Source of the DNA: Actinomycetota bacterium
Lineage (GTDB): Bacteria > Actinomycetota > Acidimicrobiia > Acidimicrobiales > Ilumatobacteraceae
Assembly: GCA_030645675.1 (NCBI GenBank)
Contig: JAUSLQ010000171.1
Location: 1 to 40,847 of the forward strand
Direction of reading: 5' to 3'
DNA: 40,847 bases
Both the position numbers and the translations under genes were made by a program. The notes under the pieces were generated by a model. That model worked only from the letters and a program-made list of their open reading frames with translations. It ran no database searches and was not told the DNA's origin. Within the stretch, counting starts at the first letter, position 1, and each line of letters opens with the position of its first letter. Of the stretch, positions 23,770 through 31,460 are shown one piece after another.

Positions 23770-23799
23770 GTTCGCGGCCCGCGAACTGAAGTTCGCGGG
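23758..23799. repeat. Second copy of the CGCGAACTTAAGTTCGCG palindrome pair (within the ring-cleavage operon)
   Basis: CGCGAACTTAAGTTCGCG at 23759-23776 is identical to the units at 324-365. A second unit with one change (T to G) is at 23780-23797, within the 22-base CCCGCGAACTGAAGTTCGCGGG. It overlaps the hydrolase stop codon and lies 31 bases before the FAD hydroxylase start. Both loci are preceded by a C-rich run. In this position it may attenuate or stabilise the operon mRNA rather than end it. Confidence 0.8.
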
Positions 23800-23829
23800 A
23801 AGGACTCAGCGACACGACAGGTAGGACGA

Positions 23830-25499
23830 ATGGCCACCGTGAATCAAACCGACGTGCTGGTGATCGGCGCCGGCCCGTGCGGGATGGCATTGGCCAACCT
23901 GCTGGCCGTCTACGGCACGCGCACGATCGTGATCGACCGCGAGCTGCAGATCATCGACTACCCGCGGGCGGTGGGCATCGACGACGAGTCGCTGCGCACC
24001 TGCCAGGCGATCGGCGTGGTCGACGACGTGCTGCACGACACCCTGCAGAACACGCCCATCCGCTACTACACGTCGTGGGGGCGCTGCTTCGCGCACGTGA
24101 AGCCGGCCGCCAAGCCCTTCGGCTGGCCGCGGCGCAACCTGTTCCTGCAGCCCCTGCTGGAGCAGTCGTTGCGCCGTGGCGCGGCCCGCCGGCCTCTGCT
24201 CGACCTGCGCCTCGGCCACGAGCTGGTGTCGCTGCAGCAGGACACAGATGGCATCACCGCCGAGGTGCGCCGGCCCGATGGCAGCACCGCGCAGGTCACG
24301 GCTGCCTACGCGGTGGGATGCGATGGTGGCCGCAGCACGGTGCGCGACCTGGTGGGTGTGCAGCTGGAGGGCACCACCTACCCGGTGAAGTGGCTCGTCG
24401 TCGATGTGCAGAACGACCAGATGGACGCGCCCTACTCGGCCGTCTACTGCGACTCGCAGAGCCCGACGCTGATGGTGCCGTTGCCGTACCGCCACCGCCG
24501 CTTCGAGTTCCAGCTGCGGCCGGGCGACGACGAGGAGGCCGTGGTGCAGCCCGAACTCGTGCGCACCCTGCTGGCCGGCCGCTACGGCGACACACCCTTG
24601 CCCGATGTCGTGCGCGCCCGCGTGTACCTGCACCACGCCCGTGTGGCCTCGACGTTCCGCACCGGCCGCGTGCTGCTTGCCGGTGATGCCGCCCACCTGC
24701 AGCCGCCGTTCTTCGGGCAGGGCATGAACTCGGGCATGCGCGACGTCACCAACCTGGCCTGGAAGCTGGCGGCCGTGGTGCGGGGCGTCGCCGGCGAGCA
24801 GATCGTGGCCACGTACGACACAGAGCGCCGCCCACACGCGGCGGAGATGGTGGGCTTCGCCACCCGTATGGGTCGCATGTACAAGCCGCGCACCCGGTTG
24901 ACGGAGCGCTTCCGCGACCTGGCGTTCCGGGCCGTGCAACTGGTGCCGGGCGGGCGCGACTACATCCTCCAGCAGAAGTACAAGCCGATGCCGCGCTACA
25001 CCGCCGGCGTGCTGGCCGGTGTGGTGCCCGACTCGAAGACGGATCCCGTCGGCCGCATGTTCATGCAGCCCGACGTCGTTGCTGACGGCGCACGGATGAA
25101 ACTGGACGACGCGATCGGCCCGTGGTTCGCGGTGCTGTGCGTGGGCACGACGCCGGCCGGGCTGGACGCCGCGGCGCTGGCGTGGTGGCGCTCCATCGGG
25201 GCTTCAGTCGTGCACGTGGTGTCGTCGTGTGCCCGACCGCTCGCGGCCGCGAGTGTGTCGGCCGCTGCGGCCGACGATGGCGGTGATGGCGGTGATGGCG
25301 GTGATGGCGGCGCAGCGGCAATCGAGGACGTCGACGGTGCCTTCCGCGACTGGCGGCTTTCCCGGCCGGCGGACGAGGTGATCGTGCTGCGCCCCGATCG
25401 CTACGTCGCGGCCACCTGCAGCGTGGCCGGCTTTCCGGCCACCACCGCCGCTCTGCGGGTCACGCTGGGCACGCCGCCGCCGTCGCCTACGGTGGCGTC

Positions 25500-25503
<4 letters not shown>
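23830..25503 (+). CDS. FAD-dependent aromatic hydroxylase (MhpA-like class A monooxygenase)
   Basis: The 557-residue class A flavoprotein monooxygenase begins [19 protein letters not shown] (FAD ADP-binding site), has [17 protein letters not shown] (DG motif) and [18 protein letters not shown] (GD motif). Length and [18 protein letters not shown] match the 3-(3-hydroxyphenyl)propionate hydroxylase family. With NAD(P)H and O2 it would make the catechol cleaved by the dioxygenase at 22268. The C-terminal thioredoxin-like domain is interrupted by a [11 protein letters not shown] run near residue 485. The stop overlaps the hydratase GTG by 4 bases. The exact aromatic substrate (phenylpropanoid or other phenol) is not decided. 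Confidence 0.9.
25276..25311 (+). repeat. 9-bp tandem repeat (GATGGCGGT, four units) in hydroxylase gene
   Basis: GATGGCGGT is repeated at 25276, 25285 and 25294, with GATGGCGGC at 25303. It keeps the frame and encodes a Gly-Gly-Asp run in a surface loop of the hydroxylase C-terminal domain. Unit number can vary without a frameshift. Confidence 0.9.
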
Positions 25504-26303
<800 letters not shown>

Positions 26304-26336
26304 GACTGGGGCTGATCCGTTCCACTCCGGCATCCG

Positions 26337-26373
26337 GGGCCGAGTCGTCCCGGAAACCGAGACGATCCAGCCC
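26337..26373. terminator. 17-3-17 hairpin at convergent gene ends (copy 2)
   Basis: Arms 26337-26353 (GGGCCGAGTCGTCCCGG) and 26357-26373 (CCGAGACGATCCAGCCC) pair with few mismatches around the loop AAA. It lies in the 143-base convergent gap between the hydratase stop (26303) and an SDR stop (26447), and matches copy 1 at 4011-4047 in arm length, loop length and sequence. A related half arm, GGGGCTGATCCGTTCC, lies just before it. Probably a bidirectional terminator. Confidence 0.6.
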
Positions 26374-26446
26374 TGGAACCTGACGCCAGGGATCGGAGAT
26401 CGGTCGGCGAGGCGGGGCGGGGCGAGCAGGCCTGACGCGATCGGGC

Positions 26447-27229
26447 CTACAGCACCCCGGCGTCGAGCGCCGAGCCGGGGGCGAACGAGCGCACGTTGAC
26501 CACGTCGATCATCTGGCCCTTGGGGCGGGTGAGCACGAACACCATCGCGTCGGCCATCCACTCGGGGTCCATGCCGGGGCCGGCGACGCGGGTCATGTAG
26601 CCGCTCTCCATCCACTCGGGCAGCGCGGCTTCCACTCCATCGGGCGTGAAGTTGACGCCGAAGTCGGTGCCACCGATGGAACCGGCGACGTAGTTCGACA
26701 CGCGGATGCGGTCGGCGCGCAGCTCGTGGTTCAGCATGCGGCTGAACGTGTCGAGGCCACCCTTGGACGTGCCGTACAGCACCATGAACGGCATGTAGTC
26801 GCCCGTGATCTCCGACGACACGTTGACGATGTCGCCGCCGCCCGCCTTGCGCAGCAGCGGTACCGCCGAGCGGGTGGTGAGGATGGGGCCGCGCAGGTTG
26901 ATGTCGAGCACGAAGTCGATGTCGTCGTCGGTGGCATCGGCGATCTTGGCGATGCGGCCGACGCCGGCCACGTTCAGCAGCGCATCGATCTTGCCGAACT
27001 GCTGGTCGATCTCGAGAAAGGCGGCGCGCACGCTGTCGGCGCTGGCGATGTCGCACACGATCGGCACGGCGGTGCGGCCGAGGCTGCTGGCAGCTTCGGC
27101 GAGGCGCTCCTTGCCCCGGGCCAGCATCACCACCGTGGCGCCTTCCTCCACGCAGCGCTTGGCGACGGCCAGGCCCATGCCGGCCGAGCCGCCCACCACC
27201 ACGATGACCTTGTCGTTCAGTTGACCCAT
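26447..27229 (-). CDS. SDR family oxidoreductase
   Basis: The 260-residue classical SDR has VVVGGSAGMGLAVAK (10-24), the LNVAG variant of NNAG (85-89), Ser138/139 and catalytic Y152/K156 (YGTSK). MLARGKERL after beta-2 suggests NADP(H). The C-terminal RPKGQMIDVVNVRSFAPG differs from the usual DGG ending. It is the last gene of the P450 operon, 15 bases after the ferredoxin stop; the reading frame ends at TAG 26447. It probably oxidises the hydroxyl made or exposed by the P450 system. Confidence 0.92.
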   Translation of the reverse strand: MGQLNDKVIVVVGGSAGMGLAVAKRCVEEGATVVMLARGKERLAEAASSLGRTAVPIVCDIASADSVRAAFLEIDQQFGKIDALLNVAGVGRIAKIADATDDDIDFVLDINLRGPILTTRSAVPLLRKAGGGDIVNVSSEITGDYMPFMVLYGTSKGGLDTFSRMLNHELRADRIRVSNYVAGSIGGTDFGVNFTPDGVEAALPEWMESGYMTRVAGPGMDPEWMADAMVFVLTRPKGQMIDVVNVRSFAPGSALDAGVL

Positions 27230-27244
27230 CTCGGTACGGCTCCT

Positions 27245-27436
27245 TCAGTCGACGAGCGTGATGGCACGCTCGGGGCAGTTGCTGGCGCCCGCGCGGGCGG
27301 CGGCCTCGTCCTCCGGGGCTACTTCTGTCTCGTGCATCGCGTTGTAGCCGCGCTCGTCCAGCACGTACACGCTGGGGGCGAGGGCTGCGCAACGGCCGTG
27401 GCCGCTGCAGGCATTGGTGTCGACGATGATCTTCAT
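27245..27436 (-). CDS. 3Fe-4S-type ferredoxin, P450 redox partner
   Basis: The 63-residue ferredoxin begins KIIVDTNACSGHGRCAALAP. The cluster pattern is C10-x2-H13-x2-C16 ... C54-P, with His in place of the second cysteine, the arrangement of single-cluster ferredoxins found beside actinobacterial cytochromes P450. It would carry electrons from a ferredoxin reductase to the P450 at 28253. It lies between two SDR genes in the same operon. No ferredoxin reductase gene is seen in the window. GAAAGAGCAGAACATG-type spacing gives a modest ribosome site. Confidence 0.93.
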   Translation of the reverse strand: MKIIVDTNACSGHGRCAALAPSVYVLDERGYNAMHETEVAPEDEAAARAGASNCPERAITLVD

Positions 27437-27475
27437 GTTCTGCTCTTTCGTGAAAGGGTTCGGGGTGGGCCTGGG

Positions 27476-28243
27476 TCAGGCCGACTTCCAGCCGCCGTCG
27501 ACCGGAAGCACCACGCCGTTGACGTGGCTGGCCTCGGCCGACGCGAGCCAGGAGATGGTGGAGGCGATCTGTTCGGGCTTGGCCGTCTTCTCGCCGAGGG
27601 CGATGCTGGGCTGCTGGCGCAGGTAGGCCCACATGACGTCGCTCGGCGGTGTTGCCGTGGTGGCGATGTTGGTCTCGGTGCCACCGGGGCAGACAGCATT
27701 GCAGCGCACGTTGGTGTTGCCGTACGTGTAGGCGATGTGCTTGGTGAGGCCGATGATGCCGTGCTTCGACGCGATGTAGGCCGCGCCGGCACCCGAACCG
27801 CCGAGGCCGGCGATGGAGGCGACGTTGACGATGGCCCCGCCCCGCTCGGCCATCAGTGGGACCAGCAGCCGGCACAGGCGCATCGGCGCCTTCAGGTTCA
27901 CGTTCTGGACGAGGTCCCACAGATCGTCGCTGACCTGGCTGACCGGATAGAAGTAGTCCATCACACCGGCCACGTTGGCCAGCACCCGCACCGGGCCGAC
28001 GGCTTCGGCCTGCGCGACGAGAGCCTCGATGAACGCCCCGTCAGTCAGGTTGCCGGGAACTGGAGTGATGCCGCTCTGCTCAGCGGCGACTGCCGCCAGG
28101 CCGTCGGCGTTGGCATCGGTGGCCACCACGGTGGCGCCTTCCTGGGCCAGCATGATCGCCGTCGAGCGGCCGATGCCGGATGCCGCGCCGGTGACGAGCG
28201 CAACCGTGTTGTCGTGTCGTGCAGCCATCTGTCGTGCAGCCAT
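27476..28243 (-). CDS. SDR family oxidoreductase
   Basis: The 255-residue classical SDR has ALVTGAASGIGRSTAIML (15-32), the ANVAG variant, Ser143 in VASIAG and catalytic Y156/K160 (YIASK). ATDAN after beta-2 favours NAD(H), and it ends VNGVVLPVDGGWKSA. It starts 9 bases after the P450 stop. ATG 28243 and ATG 28225 are both possible starts (the peptide begins MAARQMAARHD, a short duplication); the second is as likely. Position between P450 and ferredoxin indicates a shared substrate, for example oxidation of a hydroxylated terpenoid or steroid. Confidence 0.92.
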   Translation of the reverse strand: MAARQMAARHDNTVALVTGAASGIGRSTAIMLAQEGATVVATDANADGLAAVAAEQSGITPVPGNLTDGAFIEALVAQAEAVGPVRVLANVAGVMDYFYPVSQVSDDLWDLVQNVNLKAPMRLCRLLVPLMAERGGAIVNVASIAGLGGSGAGAAYIASKHGIIGLTKHIAYTYGNTNVRCNAVCPGGTETNIATTATPPSDVMWAYLRQQPSIALGEKTAKPEQIASTISWLASAEASHVNGVVLPVDGGWKSA

Positions 28244-28252
28244 GTCGTGAGG

Positions 28253-29458
28253 TCACACATCCCATTCGAGGTGGAGCGAGCTGATGCCCATCTGGCCGCC
28301 GTGCTCGGGCACCTCCGTGCCGGGAACGATGCGATAGTTGGGGATGCGCTCGTGCCACATGGTCATGGCGGTCAGCAGTTCTTCGCGGGCGAGGTGTGAG
28401 CCGAGGCAGCGGTGCGGCCCGGCGCCGAAGGCGAGATGCCGGTTGATCTCGCGGTCGATGATCACCTTGTCGGCATCCACGAACTCGCGCGGATCGCGGT
28501 TCGCCGCCACGAGCGGCATCATCACCACTTGGCCGGCCTTCATCGGGCAGCCGGCGACTTCGGTGTCCTGCGACAGCTTCCGGCTGGGGGTGACGAACGA
28601 GTAGAAGCGCAGGAACTCCTCGATGGCCGACGGCCACAGCTGCGGCTCGGCCAGGAGGCGCTCGCGGTCTTCGGGGTACGTGGCCAAGTGCCAGAAGTTG
28701 TAGGAGAGCTGCGTGGCGACGGTGTCGAGGCCGGCCATGAACATCAGCAGGCAGAAGTCGAGGATGTCCTGGGTGGGGATCGGCTCGCCGTCGATCTTCG
28801 CGGCCAGGACGTAGCTGATCATGTCGTCCTTCGGCTCCGCGCGGCGCTGGTCGATCAGCTTGCTGAAGTAGCCGATGACCTCCATCATCGCCGCGAACTG
28901 CAGCTCCATCGACTCCGGAGTGCGCTCGGTGTGGAGGATGGTGACCTCCCATGCCTGGAACTGGTCGGCGTCTTCTCGGGGCAGACCCATGAGGTCCATG
29001 AAGATCACGTTCGGGAACAGCAGCGCCACCTCGGACACGAACTCGCAGCTGCCCTTGGCGGCGATGGAGTCGAGCACCTCGGTGAAGCGGTCGCGCAGGC
29101 TCGCCTTCAGCTTGTCGACCGCACCCGGCGACCACAGCGGGGTCAGCAGCTGGCGCCAGGCGACGTGGATGGGGCCATCCAGCATCTCCGGGATCCAGCG
29201 GTACGGCGGGTTCGGATCGGAGGGGGTGACGGCCTCGTTCGTGAAGACGGCCGCAGTCTGGTACGACTTGCGGATGTCGGCCATCCGCGTCAGCAGGTAG
29301 TACTGGTGCCCGGCCGCATCGCCCGTGTAGACGGGCGATGCCTCGCGCAGGCGATCGATGATGGCCATGTGCTCGCCGGCGGGCAGCTCGCCGGGGATCA
29401 CGTCCTGAAGGTGGGCGACGGGGCAACCCGCCGGGTTGTGGAGCTCGGTGGTGGTCAT
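28253..29458 (-). CDS. Cytochrome P450
   Basis: The 401-residue soluble bacterial P450 carries the I-helix oxygen-activation motif AGLDT (242-246), the K-helix E281-F-L-R284, and the heme loop FGAGPHRCLGSHLAREEL with thiolate C351. There is no membrane anchor. It hydroxylates an unactivated carbon using electrons from the ferredoxin at 27245. ATG 29458 is chosen: GGGGAACACGC precedes it and MTTTELHNPAGCPV is a normal N-terminus; a frame 21 codons longer upstream has no ribosome site. I cannot assign a CYP family with confidence. Steroid, terpenoid or fatty acid substrates all fit the surrounding acyl-CoA genes. Confidence 0.96.
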   Translation of the reverse strand: MTTTELHNPAGCPVAHLQDVIPGELPAGEHMAIIDRLREASPVYTGDAAGHQYYLLTRMADIRKSYQTAAVFTNEAVTPSDPNPPYRWIPEMLDGPIHVAWRQLLTPLWSPGAVDKLKASLRDRFTEVLDSIAAKGSCEFVSEVALLFPNVIFMDLMGLPREDADQFQAWEVTILHTERTPESMELQFAAMMEVIGYFSKLIDQRRAEPKDDMISYVLAAKIDGEPIPTQDILDFCLLMFMAGLDTVATQLSYNFWHLATYPEDRERLLAEPQLWPSAIEEFLRFYSFVTPSRKLSQDTEVAGCPMKAGQVVMMPLVAANRDPREFVDADKVIIDREINRHLAFGAGPHRCLGSHLAREELLTAMTMWHERIPNYRIVPGTEVPEHGGQMGISSLHLEWDV

Positions 29459-29563
29459 GCGTGTTCCCCTTGGTTCCGCTTGCTGCGGTTCCCCGAACCG
29501 CGCTCTGAAAGAGTAACCCATTTACGCCTACCGACCGCAAGCGTGGGGGTGGGGAGCGGGTGG

Positions 29564-30484
29564 TCAGCCGCCCATGCGCAGGCCGGGGGTGCGGGTGCGG
29601 AACACGTCGGTGGCGAACAGGTCGCCCAGCTTCTCCGCGTCCCAGCGCTTGCCGCCGTTGTTCAGCACGACCTCTTCGGTCCAGCCGTTCATCCAGAAGA
29701 TCTTCTCGCCCATCGCGCGGATCACCTGGCCGCTCACGTGACCGGCCTGCGGGCTGGCCAGCCAGGCGACCACCGGCGCGCACAGCGACGGGTCCATGCG
29801 GTCGAACTCGTTGTCGGCGATCTCGTCGGGCTCGCGCACCTGGGCTCCGCTCATCGTGGCCGACAGGCGGGTGATGCCCCCGGGCCCGATGCAGTTGGCG
29901 GTGACACCGATCTTGGCCAGCTCGATGTTGAGCGTGAGCGTGAGCGCCACGATGGCGCCCTTGGCCGTGGCGTAGTTGGTCTGCCCGAAGTTGCCCAGCA
30001 GGCCGGCGCCGGAGGTGGTGTTGATGATGCGGCCGTAGGTGGTGCCGCCGGATGCCTTGGCCGCCTCGCGCCAGTGCTGCGATGCGGCCCGGCTGAGGAG
30101 CCAGGTGCCGCGCACGTGCACGTTCATCACCAGGTCGAAGTCGGCCACCGACATGTTCCAGATCGCCCGGTCGCGCACGATGCCGGCGTTGTTGACCAGG
30201 ATGTCGAGACGGCCGTACTCGTCGACCGCCTGCTGCACCATCGCGTTGGCCTGCTCTTCGTCGGCGACGTTGCCGTAGTTGGCCGACGCGTTGCCACCAC
30301 GGGCCTTGATGATGTCGACCACCACGTCGGCGTCGCGGCCGGCGCCCTCGCCGCTGACGTTGGAGCCGAGGTCGTTGACGATCACGGTGGCGCCGTGCTT
30401 GGCCAGTTCCAGCGCATGGCCGCGCCCGATGCCGTGGCCGGCACCGGTGACGAGGGCGATCTTTCCGTCGAGAAGTCCGGGCAT
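29564..30484 (-). CDS. SDR, peroxisomal MFE-2-like (3R)-hydroxyacyl-CoA dehydrogenase type
   Basis: The 306-residue SDR begins LLDGKIALVTGAGHGIGRGHALELAKHG and has VIVNDLGSNVSGEGAGRDADVVVDIIKARGG, a long insertion after beta-2 typical of the dehydrogenase part of multifunctional enzyme 2 and its bacterial single-domain relatives. Catalytic residues are S158, Y171 and K175. It probably oxidises (3R)-hydroxyacyl-CoA, pairing with a MaoC-type hydratase. ATG 30484 is chosen because the fold begins there; a 27-codon extension upstream enters the operator region. It heads the minus-strand P450 operon and is divergent from the enoyl-CoA hydratase at 30607. Confidence 0.93.
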   Translation of the reverse strand: MPGLLDGKIALVTGAGHGIGRGHALELAKHGATVIVNDLGSNVSGEGAGRDADVVVDIIKARGGNASANYGNVADEEQANAMVQQAVDEYGRLDILVNNAGIVRDRAIWNMSVADFDLVMNVHVRGTWLLSRAASQHWREAAKASGGTTYGRIINTTSGAGLLGNFGQTNYATAKGAIVALTLTLNIELAKIGVTANCIGPGGITRLSATMSGAQVREPDEIADNEFDRMDPSLCAPVVAWLASPQAGHVSGQVIRAMGEKIFWMNGWTEEVVLNNGGKRWDAEKLGDLFATDVFRTRTPGLRMGG

Positions 30485-30561
30485 GGCGTGCTCGCTTTCG
30501 AGAGGTGAGGCGCTGGCTGCAGCGCGGGGGACGGGGCGTCCGTGTTGAACCGGAAGCGCGG

Positions 30562-30577
30562 CTGACACTAGCGTCAG
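30562..30577. promoter_or_regulatory. Operator CTGACAC-TA-GCGTCAG between divergent operons (site 7)
   Basis: A 7+2+7 inverted repeat with one mismatch lies in the 122-bp gap between the SDR heading the P450 operon (start 30484) and the enoyl-CoA hydratase (start 30607). It is well placed to control both operons together. Confidence 0.7.
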
Positions 30578-30606
30578 AACGCTGTCGGATGCGAAGGGAA
30601 GCTGCC

Positions 30607-31407
30607 ATGGGCCAAGACGTCGAAACCCGCGCGGGGTTGGAGATCGAGTGCCACGATGGTGGCGTGGTGGTGCTGCGCCTGGCGCGCCCCGAACGCCGCA
30701 ACGCAGTCGACATCGACACCGCCCGGGCGTACACCGAGTTCCTGGTCGGTGCCAACAGCGACAGCGCGGTGCGCGCCATCGTGCTGACCGGCAACGACAA
30801 GAACTACTGCACGGGCGCCGATGTGCCGCCAGGCGCGCCGAAGCTGAGCGCCCTCGACTACCGCTACGCCACCGAGGACTACCGCTCGTGGTTCAAGGCG
30901 CTGTGGGAAGTGGAGAAGCCCGTCGTCAGTGCGGTCAACGGCAACGTGGCCGGCGCCGGCTGGATGCTGGCGCTGCTGGCCGATCTGGTGGTGGCCAACG
31001 CCGACGCTCGCTGGACGCACGTGTTCAGCCGCCGCGGCATGGTGCCCCACGCCGGCGACCCGTACTTCCTGTCGAAGATCATCCCGTTCCACCGGCTCAG
31101 CGAGATCGCCTTGCTCAGCGACACGCTCACGTCGGCCGATCTGGACCGGTGGGGCCTGATCAACCGTTGCGTCGCCGGCGACGACGTGCTGCCCACGGCG
31201 ATGGAGCTGGCCACCCGCCTGGCTGCCGGGCCCACCCGCACTCTGGGCCTCACCAAGCGGCTCTACCGGCGGGCGCTGTCCACCGACATGGCCACCTCGT
31301 TCGAGGACGAACGCAACGCCACTGCCCTCATCTCCACCACGAAGGACCGCGTCGAAGGCGTGATGTCGTTCGTGGAGAACCGGCCGCCGAACTTCATCGG
31401 CGACTGA
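30607..31407 (+). CDS. Enoyl-CoA hydratase/isomerase (crotonase) family protein
   Basis: The 266-residue crotonase-fold protein has VVLRLARPERRNAVD, the first oxyanion segment NYCTGADV, the second NGNVAGAGWMLALLADLV, and FSRRGMVPHAGDPYFLSKI. The two hydratase Glu positions are not both evident (the second region reads MVPHAGD), as in many EchA paralogues, so hydratase, isomerase or a different crotonase reaction are all possible. GAAGGGAAGCTGCC precedes ATG 30607; an in-frame ATG at 30589 has no ribosome site. The fused acyl-CoA dehydrogenase follows 53 bases later. Confidence 0.9.
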   Translation: MGQDVETRAGLEIECHDGGVVVLRLARPERRNAVDIDTARAYTEFLVGANSDSAVRAIVLTGNDKNYCTGADVPPGAPKLSALDYRYATEDYRSWFKALWEVEKPVVSAVNGNVAGAGWMLALLADLVVANADARWTHVFSRRGMVPHAGDPYFLSKIIPFHRLSEIALLSDTLTSADLDRWGLINRCVAGDDVLPTAMELATRLAAGPTRTLGLTKRLYRRALSTDMATSFEDERNATALISTTKDRVEGVMSFVENRPPNFIGD

Positions 31408-31460
31408 CCCACTTCGTCCACCCCCAACCTCATCAACCTCACCGACCGGAAGGTTCCGCA

